DNA of 64,000 bases from Laburnicola sp. R22_1 (lineage: Eukaryota > Ascomycota > Dothideomycetes > Pleosporales > Didymosphaeriaceae). The notes beneath the pieces were generated by a model, which made no database searches, had not been told where the DNA came from, and saw only the letters and a list, made by a program, of their open reading frames with translations. Every line of letters starts with the position of its first letter. Positions within the stretch are counted from its first letter, which is position 1. Shown here one piece after another: positions 1 through 11,177 of the stretch. Location of the stretch: contig JACONQ010000009.1 in NCBI GenBank assembly GCA_014281115.1, positions 1,364,001 to 1,428,000 of the forward strand. Reading direction: 5' to 3'. The position numbers and the translations under genes are program-made.

Positions 1-409
1 CAAGACACGCCTGTAGGCAACTCTTGTAGTATAAGGAACGCAAGGCTCTCCATCCACTTTCATCCCAGTCATGCAAGTACCAAGCGGGTAATTGCATGCG
101 GAACCTCTCCCGACCGGGAGGGATGTACAGGCTTGGCGTGAATGCACGTTGGCACTCATGGCTCGCTTCCCTCGCTTCCCCGGGCCGCAGCCTCAAAATG
201 CGGAATATCGGATGTACGGTAGAACTTAACTACGAGCTCTTCGTCTTCGATCCAACAGGAGGAACGAATAGGCACTCTTCCGCGTTCCGCGAGATCGTCG
301 TGTACGGACAGAATTTGAGACATATAAAGCAAAGCATCCCTTCGTATGTCTTGTCAGCGTCTATTGCGCCAGAACCCCAAACGACCACATTGAACGTTAG
401 CTGCACCCG
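1..409. other. No supported gene in the left edge
   Basis: Open frames here overlap on both strands and show no family resemblance. The stretch may hold upstream exons or the promoter of the small gene that follows, but the window edge cuts off the context. Confidence 0.4.
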
Positions 410-779
410 ATGACTATCTTGTCTGTCGAAGTAATCACCACCATCATCTTTAGCGGCTCTTCGCTCATCATTGCGGTCCTTACTTGGTGGGAGGCCCGGA
501 GAAGACACCGAAGGAAAGGTGCGCTGAAAGACGTCCGCATCTGTATTGCTATACATTACTGACTTCTGTGCAGATGTTGATGATCCAGAAGGTGGCTTTG
601 CAAATCAGACTGGACACAATCAAGCAATGCCCCTCGGTGTACCACATAACACCAGCGGACAAGGCAACAGCGGTCACTCGTCATCATGGACCCCAACTGG
701 CGGTTCCCCGAACATCCTCTCTATCATCTTCAAAGGCCAGTCTAATGCTCGATTTCGGACTCAAACGGAGTGGATATAG
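410..779 (+). CDS. Possible small single-pass membrane protein (two exons)
   Basis: The model joins 410..518 and 574..779 (104 aa). The intron runs from GTGCGC to CAG with a good TTACTGAC branch site, and the join restores one frame (G+AT gives Asp). The N-terminus has one hydrophobic segment, roughly residues 8-26, followed by a WWEARRRHRRK basic patch, which suggests a signal anchor with a cytoplasmic Ser/Gly-rich tail. No family is recognised. An in-frame stop lies 10 nt upstream of the ATG, so the start is this ATG unless an intron acceptor lies between them. It could also be the 3' part of a larger gene starting outside the window. Confidence 0.35.
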
Positions 780-1032
780 ATGAAGGATCTCGAGAATCGA
801 TAATTTAATCGCAATGATTGAATAGACTGCGAGTTTGGCTTTTTTGTAGCGCATCCTGTGGTCATTCGGTTTCGAGCTGTACAAGTCCTGCAAGCGTTCT
901 TTCGAGTACTCACAACCTCCATGTCGTTTAGAGGTGATATAAGGGCATTGTCTTGCCTAGGCAATAATTGAAGCAAGGTGTTATGCCAGCGCTCGGCATC
1001 ATGGGTAGTTCCAACATGTCCTAAGCCACCAC

Positions 1033-2539
1033 CTAATCAAGCCTCGGCCTATCCATGCTTCGGGCCTTCAACTGTGCGAACATAGCCCACGCTCCCAGTG
1101 CAATGCAACAGAAGAGCAAGATAACCCATTGGAACACACCGATGCCCAGCCCTTGTACCACTGCGCCAATGCCAAACGGTAGCGCTGCACCGCCTATCTG
1201 TCCCACAGACGCCACAAAAGAAATGGCTGCGACATGCAGCTCGTGCGGCAGCAGTTCCGATAACACAACTACTCCAGATGGAAATAGTGGCCCCATGATG
1301 AAACCAGCAAATGTCATCGTGATAATGGAGATAGCCGGAGAAGTAATGATCGCAAAGAGCAAGAGAAGACTGATAGCGCAAGCAAGGTACATGGCTACTG
1401 CACGACGCACACCGATCCGTTCCGTCACGTGACCAAGCGTTAGACGTCCTACGGCCATCCCGGCCCAGTACCCAGAGGAAGAGAGACTGGCTAGGTAAGT
1501 GGAAGCGTGTCGAGACCGTGTCATGAAGGAGACGACCCAGCCAGATATCGCTGTTTCGATACCAACATCGGCGAGGAAGGAGGTGGCGGCCACCCAGGTA
1601 GCAGGGTGCCTGAAGATTGCGTTCCACGAGGCACCGTTTTGTTCGAGGGCGACGTGGCTTTTTGATTGGTGGTATTTGGCAGCCGATTCGAGTCTAAAAG
1701 CGGTCGTCAGAACAATCAACTCTAATACTGATGCTCCGGTCTAATAAAAGTCAGCGATAGTTCTAATCCACTGTACTATGTCGGAGTTGATAGCAAAATA
1801 AACCATGACATTGTGATAGCCGGTGTTAGATGCACAAGGCCAACGGAGAATGTGCCGGCCTGAACGCCACTCTCTGAAGGAGGCAGAACAGCCGAAATTG
1901 GAAGACTTTCGGACTTACAAGCACATAATACCACTCCCACCATGGCCTCACTGCCTTCGAAATCCACAACCCTGCAGCAAATGGGCCCACCGCAGCTCCA
2001 ACACTGTAACTCCCATGTAGTAACCCACTCACTACATTCGCTTTCTCCAATCCGCCCGCCCATGCACACCAACTCCCATCCACCAGACCAATTCCCATTG
2101 CATTAAGGACAAATGCACCTAATAGCACAGGGAAAGACGGATGCATGGCGATCCCCGTAGCCGCTAGCACGTGCAGAAGGGGTCCTAGGACAGCAATGCC
2201 ACGCTGACCGAAAAGTGAATGTATCATAGCATTGGTGGAAGAAGACAGCACGTATCCAACGGGTCCGCATAGGAAGATGAAAGAAACATGAAGGTCGGAC
2301 AGGGCGTAATAGTGGGAGATTGGGGCGAGCACAACGCCGATTGAGGCATTGAAGAGGCCAGTGACCATGAAGGAGATCATTGTCGCCACGACACGGAAAG
2401 TGAGACTAGTTGAGATTTCGGATCCCTTCGGAGATGGAGGATGTGATCCATTTTGACGCTGTGTAGTGGGAGAATTGGGGGCATCTGCTGCTGGGGCGTC
2501 TAAAAGACGAGTGGTCTCACTGTCACTTTGTGATGACAT
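1033..2539 (-). CDS. MFS transporter, sugar/FucP-like type, about 12 membrane segments
   Basis: The model joins 2539..1919 and 1740..1033 (442 aa). The phase-0 intron runs from GTAAGT to TTAG and joins ...YYVL to TGASVLE. The N-terminus up to about residue 50 is hydrophilic (MSSQSDSETTRLLD), then membrane helices follow in two halves, consistent with a 12-TM major facilitator. Gly-rich helices such as GIGLVDGSWCAWAGG and GYWAGMAVGRLTLGHVTERIG resemble FucP/Bsc6-like fungal carriers. The downstream half has the GRLTLGHVTERIGVRR loop (an MFS motif A-like sequence). The substrate cannot be told from sequence. The start was chosen at the first ATG giving a normal hydrophilic tail; an upstream in-frame ATG at 2683 would add 48 residues of unlikely sequence. 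It is divergent from the DHA2 exporter at 9447, with the transposon stack between them. Confidence 0.85.
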
Positions 2540-2835
2540 GTCTACCGCCGAGCCTTCGCGCTTTTTGTGAGGGGGCAAATCGACCACGACACGCGAAATG
2601 CATGCGACTGTGAATGGAGGTTGAGCGAGCGAGACTCCTGCGGCCGGTTTGTCCAGGTGTCGGGCCGAGATACAACCAATCACGACACGTCGTCACTAGT
2701 CAGCTCCAGATGTCTAATCGATTTCGAACCGGAGCCACGGCGAACAGACATTTCGCTATTTGTTCTACCAGGCTCTGGGGAGTGTGAGTGGGCGATTGAA
2801 ATCTCATTGTTTGGGTCCTTCAACGATGCCACATA

Positions 2836-2884
2836 CCCTGTCTCGGCAGTCAATGCGCACCGTCACTCAATGCGCAACCCCAAC
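2836..2884. repeat. Left TIR, pogo copy 1
   Basis: A 49-bp inverted repeat that pairs exactly with 4913..4961. It contains the decamer TCAATGCGCA twice, which may be a pair of transposase-binding sites. Confidence 0.93.
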
Positions 2885-2924
2885 ATGACGCGCCCCAACT
2901 TTGACGCGCCCCAACTCCACCAAT

Positions 2925-4797
2925 ATGGACCCAATTAACGCCGCGATAGCAGCAATCGAAGCGCAAGAACCAGGAGAATTTTTATCATACAATAAAATCG
3001 CCAAAGAATTTGGTGTTGTACGCTCTACGTTGACGCGCAGGCACCAACGCGTCACGCAGGCGCGTACTATCACTGATGGTACACGTCGTCTACTCCATCC
3101 ACAACAAGAAAAGGGGCTTCTATAATACATCACCTACCTTACTGAGCGTGGCCTTCCTCCTACACGGCAGATGATACAAAATTTTGCTTCCTATATGGCA
3201 AAAAGAGATGTTAGCATGTCCTGGGTTGATCGCTTTGTTAGGCGCAACCCCGACTCCTTGATCTCACGATGGACGACTGGGCTTGACAGCAATCGCCACA
3301 AGGCTGATTTAGAGGCAAAATACAGGCTCTACTTTGAGCTTTTATACAAGAAAATTACAGAGTATAGTGTAGAGCCTCAGCATACGTACAATATGGACAA
3401 GAAAGGCTTCCTCCTTGGTATCACTGGCCGCTTAAAAAGGATCTTTGATAGGCCTCTATATGAGAGTCGCCAAGTAAGGCAATCTATACAGGACGGCAGC
3501 CGTGAGTGGATCTCGCTCATCGCATGTATATGCGCCGACGGATCTACTGTTGATCTAGCGCTAATCTATTGATCTGACGCCGCGACTCTACAATCAAGCT
3601 GGGTTGAAGAAATTAACGTCAATTCTTACAGAGTCTTTATCACCTTATTAACCTCTGGATGGTCAAACAATGAGATAGGGCTTTAATGGCTTAAACAGGT
3701 GTTTGATTGCTGTATAAAGGAGAAGGCTTGACGGTAGTGGCGACTCCTAGTCCTTGATGGGCATGGATCTCACGTTACTATGGATTTTATCAACTACTGC
3801 GATCAGAATAAGATCCTCCTTGCGATATTTCCCCCTCATGCGACTTATACGCTGCAGCCTCTTGACGTCTGCGTATTTAAGTCTCTCTTAGCTGCCTACT
3901 CTGACGAGCTCTCTGGATACCTGTATAGGAGCTAAGGACTGTCAACAATCGCCAAAAGAGACTTCTTTACGCTATTCTGGAAGGCCTGGACGACGTTAGT
4001 TACGCCGTAGTTGATTACTAAAGCTTTTGAGTGTACAGGTATCTCGCCGCCAGATCCAACGCCTATCCTTAAAAGGTTTAACAAAGAGACTCTGCCAGAG
4101 CCAGAATCACCAGTGAGCTCTACCTTAGTACTTAGCGCGTCAGATTGGCGTAAAATAGAGCGACTGTTACGCTCCACTATAAAGGATATCGCGACTAAGG
4201 AGTCGCGTAAGCTGAGCCAGACGATACACTTAATCTCTGTACAAAAGCAGCTCCTAGAGCATGAAAATAAGGGTCTCTGAGAAGCTCTTGCAAACCAGAA
4301 ACGGCGTCAAACAAAAGGCAAGACTCTGCCCTTAGAGCAACCTAAGGAGTGGCATGGAGGAGCAGTTTTCTGGTCACCTGCCCGCGTACAGAGGGCGCGT
4401 AACTCGCTCAGCCAGCAGGAGGCTGAAAAACAACAGTTACAACTCCAAAAAGCTCAGTAGCAAGAGATTAATATAGCTAATAAACAGCTTAAAGCTCGTT
4501 TACAGCAGGAGAAGCGCGTTGAGTGGGCAGCAGCCAGAGATGCGCGCGCCAAGGAGAAAGCTGATCAAGCTGCTGAGCGACGCCTCCGTTAACAGGCTCG
4601 CAAGACTTAACAACAACTTCAAAAACGTCTCAAAATTGCCAAAAAGGGAAGTTAGAAAGCTTTAAAAGCTACTCATACAGTTACAAAGAGGAAGAAATCT
4701 ACGCCAGCACCTGTACGCGTTGATGCGGCGGCATCTACGCCATCAACGCCATCATCGCGCTGTGGCCGTATAATCAGAACACCAATCAGATATCTAT
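2925..4797 (+). pseudogene. Degraded pogo/Fot1 transposase, copy 1
   Basis: The frame starts at ATG 2925 (MDPINAAIAAIEAQEP) with a Psq-type helix-turn-helix (FLSYNKIAKEFGVVRSTLTRR). A CENP-B-like segment (YLTERGLPPTRQ...WVDRFVRRNPD) and a DDE catalytic domain follow in the same frame: NMDKKGFLLG with the first Asp, LVLDGHGSH with the second, TLQPLDV with the third. The C-terminus is Gln/Lys/Ala-rich coiled coil. About a dozen stops interrupt it and I saw no frame change. Where the other copies allow a comparison, stops replace Gln: TAA at 3123 faces CAA in copies 2 and 3. That is C to T at CpA, as RIP produces. It cannot make active transposase. Confidence 0.88.
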
Positions 4798-4912
4798 AAT
4801 CTGACTAGCTAGCAATTATCTATAGCTCTATGAGAAGCCAACTCTAGAAAATCTCGCGATAAAAGCTTTTGTGTAGAGCTCTATAGCCTCATATTGCTGG
4901 CTGAGCGATTAC

Positions 4913-4961
4913 GTTGGGGTTGCGCATTGAGTGACGGTGCGCATTGACTGCCGAGACAGGG
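4913..4961. repeat. Right TIR, pogo copy 1
   Basis: Exact reverse complement of 2836..2884. It ends one base before the TA at 4962-4963 that is shared with copy 2. Confidence 0.93.
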
Positions 4962-4963
4962 TA

Positions 4964-7078
4964 CCCGTTTTTCTCGCTTGACGCACGGGCTCACCTGACG
5001 CACACTTTTCCAAAAATCCCCACAATTGAAATAGATGTAGCTCCACCAATATGGACCCAATTGAGCAGGCGCTGGCATCTTTGAAATCCTTAGAGCTTGG
5101 AGGAAAAGTTAATATCGCGCAGACAGCAAAAAAGTATGGTGTTAAACAATCTACGCTATCGCGAAGGTGGCGCGGTGTACAGGGCTCCCGTGCAGCCCAA
5201 TATGAGAATCAACGACTTCTCAACGACCGTTAGGAGCTAGAGCTGGTACAATACGTTGACGAGCTCTGCCAGCGAGGGCTACCGCCTACAAGAAACATGC
5301 TACGCAACTTTGCTACTGAAATAAGCGGCAAATAAGTAGGAAGCTCTTGGCCAGATTAGTTTATTAAGCGTTACTATCTCAACCTAGTATCAAAATAAAC
5401 GAATGGCATGGACAAGGATAGGAAGAGAGCTAATTCTGCCTTCAAGTACGCACTCTATTTCGAGCTCTTAAAGCGTAAGATCGAGCAGTACGAGATTGAG
5501 CCACAGCACACCTACAATATGGACGAGAAGGGCTTCCTCATCGGCGTACTATCAAAGATAAAGCGGGTGTTCTCTCGACAGAGGTATAAGGAGGGGGGAA
5601 CTAGGCAAATAATTCAGGACGGCAATTGTGAATAGATTACGACAATTGCTTGCATATGCGCTAATAGATTGTCTCTATCCCTAGGCCTTATCTACTAGGC
5701 TGTCTCGGGCAATATTTAAGACTTATAGCTGCAGGATTTTGATCCTACAATACACACGGCCTTCTTTGCTTCCTCTCCTAGCGGATAGACAAACAATAAC
5801 CTTAGGCTTTAATAGTTAAAGACTATCTTTAATTAAGAGACTAAATTAAAGGTTTAACCGCGACAGTATCAACTGCTTATCCTTAATAGCTATGGCTCCC
5901 ACATTAATATAAAGTTTATTAAGTACTACGACGACACCAAGATCCTCCTAGCAGTCTATCCTCCTCATAGTACTCATACGCTGCAGCCGCTTGACGTCAC
6001 TCTGTTCAGGCCACTCTCACAAGCCTACTCGTACGAGGTAGCACGATTTATGGAGGAATCTTAAGCCTTCTCTGCACTTACTAAGCGAGACTTCTTTTGC
6101 ATGTTCTAGACTGCGTAGGAGAAAGCTTTTACTGCAAAGAATATCCTCTCTAGCTTTAAATCGTGTGGCCTTCACCCCTTTAAGCCAGAGGTCATCTTAG
6201 AACAATTTAGCCACACTAAGGCTAAGAGACCATTATCTAGCGAGAGCTCAAGGTCTGTCCTTACGGCTGACGATTAGAGAAGGTTACTAAGATTTTATAA
6301 GCAGTTGTTAACAACGTATACAACTCTAAAGCTAAGCTACTCTTATAAACAATCCACTCGCTCTCTACTTAAAATATAATATTAAAACTTAAGGTTTAAG
6401 GCCTTAAAAAAGCGCTAGTTAACAAAAAGAAGCGTCGGAAGAGAGGCAAAGCGCTCCAGCTTGAGCAGCCTCTAGTTCAGGATAGTAGTGCTATCTTTTA
6501 GAGCCTAAACAAGGTGCAGCTAGCGCGTGAGCGTGAAACTTAAAAGGCAGAGGCAGCAGAGGCAGAGAGGCTCCAAAAAGAGGAGGATAGTTAGCGCAAG
6601 GCAATTAAGAAAGCTAAGAAGCAACAAGCTTTAGAGGAGAGGCGTTATATGAAGGCTACTACAAAGGAGATCTGGCTTCAAGAGCAAGCGCAGAAGCAGC
6701 AGGAAAAGGAGGACAATAGACAGGCTTGGCTTGCTGCTACGCAGCTTCAAAAGGACATCTAATTTGCTAAATAGGCTAGAAAAGCAAGGAAGCAGCAGTC
6801 TATTGTCCCTTAGGAGGTTCGTGGCAGCGAGCAATTGGTTGTTGAGGTCATTGAGGCCCCGCAGGCGACAAATCGTTAGGGGCGGCATATCAACCTCCCT
6901 ACAAGATATCGTGATTAGATAATCAAGTAGACTTTTTCGCCATACTTGATTGCCTACTACTGTTCAAAATTAGACGATATAGAGATTTGTGTGAGGCTTA
7001 GTAGCTTCAAAAGCATTTGACGATGTTCGGCAAAAACCGTGCGCCAGGTGAGCCCGTGCGTCAGGCGAGAAAAACGGG
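4964..7078 (+). mobile_element. Pogo/Fot1-type element, copy 2, different TIR family (2115 bp)
   Basis: Inverted repeats at 4964..5003 and 7039..7078 match over 40 bp with two differences. TA lies on both sides (4962-4963 and 7079-7080), each shared with a neighbouring element. The TIR sequence differs from copies 1 and 3, yet the region around the transposase ATG (CACCAATATGGACCCAATT) is nearly the same in all three. It is therefore a related but distinct element, not a local duplication. Confidence 0.92.
5051..6921 (+). pseudogene. Degraded pogo/Fot1 transposase, copy 2
   Basis: The frame starts at ATG 5051 (MDPIEQALASLKSLELGG) with an HTH (INIAQTAKKYGVKQSTLSRRW-like) and carries more than 25 stops by hand translation, without a frame change I could find. 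Recognisable pieces in order are LVQYVDELCQRGLPPTR, the longest open piece at 5408..5635 with EPQHTYNMDEKGFLIG (first catalytic Asp), LLILNSYGSH where the second catalytic Asp is now Asn, and TLQPLDVTLF (third Asp). The C-terminus is a Gln/Glu/Lys/Ala-rich coiled coil. The Asp-to-Asn change (GAC to AAC) fits RIP on the other strand. Confidence 0.85.
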
Positions 7079-7080
7079 TA

Positions 7081-9187
7081 CCGTAGCTTGGCAGCCCGTG
7101 CAACACGTCAGCTCATGCAACCCGCAATGCAGCGCACCAACTTTGACGCGCCGCATCTCTACCAATATGGATCCAATTGAGGCTGCGATAGCAGCTATCG
7201 AATCGCGGGAACCAGGAGAAAACTTTTCATACAGACAAGTTGCCAGAGATTATGGTGTTGTTGTTTCTACACTGACGCGCTGGCATTAACGCGTCACACA
7301 GACGCGTGCAGATAGGATAGAAAAATAACGCAATCTTAACAGCTATTAAGAGGCAGAGCTTCTACAATATATCAAACACCTTACTGAACGTGGCCTTCCT
7401 CCTACACAGCAGATAATACAAAGCTTTGCTTCTACTATTGCTTAAAAGGAGGTCTCTTTATTGTGGGTTGATCGCTTTGTGCAGCGCCACGCTAAATCCT
7501 TAATATCACAATAGACAACTAGCATTAATAGGGATTGCCACAAAGCTAATTCTCCTACTAAATATAAGCTCTACTTTAAGCTTCTGCAGCATAAGAATAA
7601 GTAGTACTTAATTAAGGCCTAGAATACCTACAATATGGACAAAAAAGGCTTCCTACTTAGCATCACCTCCCGCTCAAAAAGGATCTTCAATAGGCCTTTA
7701 TATTAGAGCAAGGCTGTAAGGCAAGCTATCTAGGATGGCAGCTATGCGTGGATATCGCTCATCGCCTGTATCTGCGCCAATAGTTCTACTCTAGACCTAG
7801 CTCTTATCTATTAGGCTGCCTCTACAAATATACAATTAAACTAGGTTAAGAATATTAATCCTTAGCACTATTAGGCCTTTATTACAGTATTAAATTCTGG
7901 CTAGTTAAACAATTAGATCGGCCTTATATAGCTATAGTAGGTGTTTAATCGCCTTATAAAGGCCAAAGCTAGGCGATTATATTAACTATTAATTGTAGAT
8001 AGCCATAGATTCTATATTACTATAAAGTTTATCAACTTCTATAATTGCAATAGAATCCTACTAGCTATCTATCTGCCTTATTTAACGCATATACTGTAGC
8101 ATCTTAATATCTACATCTTTAAGCCTCTATTAATAGTATATTTAAATTAGATATTAGCCTTTATAAACAATAGCTAGGGGCTTAGCTTAATCGCTAAGAG
8201 AGACTTCTTTACATTGTTCTAGGATGCCTAAATTAATACTATAAGGCCGCCATTAATACTCCGCGCCTTTAAGGCTACTAGTATCTCTTTACTAAATCTA
8301 GCGACTATCCTTAAGAGATTTAATTAGGGATTAAATTAGGCTAAGCTACCTAAGCAGTAATTATAAGAGAGCTCTACCTTAGTACTTAGTGCTTTAGATT
8401 AGAGAAAGATTAATTAGCTACTAAAGGCTTATACGAATATAGGGGATAGTAATAGAGCTAAGAAGCTAAGTTAAACTGTACACTATATCTCTATACAAGC
8501 TTAGCTTATAGAGTATAAAAACAAAGGCCTATAAGAGGCTCTAGCAACTTAAAAAAAGCGCTTAAAGCGAGGCAGGCCTCTGCCTTTTTATCAGCCAGAT
8601 AAGTATTATAGTGGAGCTATTTTCTAGTCACCTTATAGCGTACAGCGGGCGCGCGATTATTAACACTAGAAAGATATTAAGGAGCAGCAATTACAGCTTT
8701 AAAAAAGGGAGCGAGCAGAGGCTTGTTAGGCTAGCCAGCAGCTTAAGAAAAGGCTTCTCTAGGAGAGGCGCGCGCAAAGAAGAGAGCTAATCAGGCTGGT
8801 AAGCGACGCCTCCAGCAGCAGGCTCGCAAGACCTAACAACAACTCTAGAAACGTCTTAAAATTGCTAAAAAAGGAAGTTAAAGAGCCCTTAAGGCTACTC
8901 CTACAGTTACAAAGAAACAGAGCTCTACGCCAGCACCTATAGGCGTTAACAAAGCTGCATTAGCTGCGTTAACTCCGTTAACGCGCAGAGGCCGAATCAT
9001 CTAAACACCAATTAGATATTAATAATCTAAGTAGCTAGCAATTATCTATAGGCCTACAAGAGCTCAAATCTAGAAAATCTCGTGATAATATTGTTTGTGG
9101 GCGTCTCTATAGCCTCATGCTGCTGGCCGAGCGATCATGTTGGGGTGTTGCATGAGCTGACGTGTTGCACGGGCTGCCAAGCTACAG
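7081..9187 (+). mobile_element. Pogo/Fot1-type element, copy 3, third TIR family (2107 bp)
   Basis: Inverted repeats at 7081..7121 and 9147..9187 match over 41 bp with one difference. TA lies on both sides (7079-7080 shared with copy 2; 9188-9189). The TIR holds TGCAAC twice. The interior is strongly TA-rich and is the most decayed of the three copies. Confidence 0.92.
7165..9042 (+). pseudogene. Heavily degraded pogo/Fot1 transposase, copy 3
   Basis: ATG 7165 opens MDPIEAAIAAIESREPGENF with the HTH YRQVARDYGVVVSTLTRWH, then a stop. The same frame continues through more than 40 TAA/TAG stops: LLQYIKHLTERGLPPTQQ, NTYNMDKKGFLLSITSR, SLIACICANSSTLDLALIY and AKRDFFTLF remain recognisable. The second catalytic motif survives only as LLIVDSHRFY and the third (PLDV) is lost. 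Sequence identity to copy 1 is clear, so it once coded for the same enzyme type. Confidence 0.82.
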
Positions 9188-9308
9188 TATGGCCCGTGCA
9201 CGCGTTTCGGGCCCGATGCCTTCCCACTCGCACCCGAACACTATCAGACCATCACATCAAGGGACCGAGAAAGGCATCTCGGGAATGCATTAGATGATGG
9301 TCGAGTTG

Positions 9309-9316
9309 TATATAAG
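9309..9316 (+). promoter_or_regulatory. TATA-like box upstream of the DHA2 exporter
   Basis: TATATAAG lies 131 bp before the ATG at 9447 and just downstream of the transposon stack. Only 257 bp of non-transposon sequence remains between the stack and this gene. Confidence 0.3.
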
Positions 9317-9446
9317 AAGTAATTTAATTCGTACGGTCTATATACTCGCATGCACACTTCGCTTTTAACCTGCACGTGATTCTCCTGGCAGGGCCCATAC
9401 ACTACACGACAGTGCCCGATCCAAGACATTCTAAGGGAGCCATAAG

Positions 9447-11177
9447 ATGGCTACATACTCGGAGAAGAAAGTTCTTAAAGAAGTCCAGAAGACGTCTCAA
9501 GCCGGGACCACATCGACCAACGAGGTGAAGCCGTCAGAACATGTTGCTGAACATCAGTATCCTACATTAGGTCGTCAATGGGCTATAATGAGTTGCCTGT
9601 ATCTCAACGTATTCCCCACTGCCCTGGTACGTCTATTCCATAATCCTATTCCATCATCTCGTCGTACAGACTAACACCTCTAGGACATGACCATCCTTGC
9701 GACAGCGGTTCCTCGCATTACAGACGACTTCAACTCTCTGTCCGATATCGGCTGGTACGGATCTTCCTACATGCTCACCCTGTGCGCTCTTCAGCTCGTT
9801 TGGGGTCGCATCTACACCTTCTACCCCGCAAAAGCCACCTTCATCACCGCAGTCGCAGTTTTCGAAATTGGCAGCACCATTTGCGGGGCGGCCCCATCGT
9901 CTCCAGTTCTCATTTCGGGGCGTGCAATCGCTGGAGCTGGAAGTGCCGGAATATCAAATGGATCTATCGTCGTGATCATGGAGACTACCCCATTGAAGAA
10001 ACGACCGTTGATGGTAGGATTGATCGGCGCAGTCTTCGGTATTGCAGGCGTGGTCGGACCTCTTCTCGGTGGCGCCTTCACCGAGCACGTCAGTTGGCGA
10101 TGGTGCTTCTATATCAACTTGCCTTTCGGCGCGGTAGCAGTCACCATTCTCATCTTGGTGCTGAGACTGCCACCGAAGAGCCACGAGCGACTGTCATTAT
10201 GGGCCCAATTTCAAAAACTGGACCCCATCGGCACGATTCTCTTCCTTCCATCAATCGTTTGCCTGCTATTATCTATGCAATGGGGTGGCACATCGTACGC
10301 GTGGACGAATTGGAGGATCATTCTCCTGCTGGTGCTCTTCGCGGTGCTCTTCGTCGCCTTCATGTGCGTCCAGATATGTATGCCGGAAACTGCGACGCTG
10401 CCAATGCGCATCCTTAAGCAACGAACGGTCGCCTCCGGAGCACTCTTCTCCTTCACCAGCCAAGCCAGTTTTCTTGTCGCCACCTACTTCATCCCTGTAT
10501 TCTTCCAGGCGCTGAAGAATTTCTCGCCGACTAAGTCCGGCGAGGCTACTCTATCGCTGATTTTGTCAATGGTTGTCGCAATCATCTTCGCAGGAGGCAT
10601 GGTACAACGAATTGGATATCCAGCACCTTTCATGATACTTTCAACAATCCTCTCCTCGATAGCCGCAGGTCTGATCACCACATGGCCAGTGAACGTACAC
10701 CACAGTGTCTGGATCGGCTACCAGGTTCTTTTTGGGTTCGGCGTCGGCATTGGCATGCAACAACCCAAAATGGGTGCTCAAATTGTCCTGCCCAAGGAGG
10801 ACGGCCCGATGGGCGTGTCGCTCATGATGTTTGCGCAAAACCTCGGCGGCGCTATATTTCTCAGCGTAGCGCAGAACGTCTTCACCGACAAACTAGCTCG
10901 ACAGTTGACCAAAATGCCCGAGTTACGGCTGACTAAAAATCAGATCGTGGAGATGGGTGCAACCAACATCCGCAGCATGGTGCCGCAAGAGTTGCTGGGC
11001 ATGTTCCTGGAGTATTATAGGATTGCGATCAGAAACGCATTCTATGTTTCGCTCGGTCTCGCATGCTTCAGCTTAGTCGGCGCTGTGACGGTTGAATGGA
11101 GGAGCGTCAAAGAGAACGAAAAAAGCAAGACAAAGGAAGCGATGCCTACTGTGGACGGCAAGAGCGGAGATGTCTGA
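9447..11177 (+). CDS. MFS drug:H+ antiporter, DHA2 family (14 membrane segments)
   Basis: The model joins 9447..9626 and 9684..11177 (557 aa). The 57-nt phase-0 intron (GTACGT to TAG) reconstitutes the family motif [17 protein letters not shown] (motif D1 of DHA2 exporters). A hydrophilic tail of about 45 residues comes first, then [21 protein letters not shown], the [15 protein letters not shown] loop and antiporter motif C ([20 protein letters not shown]), then further helices. The tail ends in charged residues ([17 protein letters not shown]). This type exports toxic compounds or fungal metabolites across the plasma membrane by proton exchange; the substrate is unknown. The frame is intact despite the adjacent transposons. 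Confidence 0.92.

Larger units (their letters stand above)
2836..4961 (+). mobile_element. Pogo/Fot1-type Tc1-mariner element, copy 1 (2126 bp)
   Basis: Perfect 49-bp terminal inverted repeats occupy 2836..2884 and 4913..4961, with TA on both sides (2834-2835 and 4962-4963), the Tc1/mariner target duplication. The interior encodes a degraded transposase on the plus strand. The right TA is also the left TA of the next element. This is the least decayed of the three copies. Confidence 0.93.
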
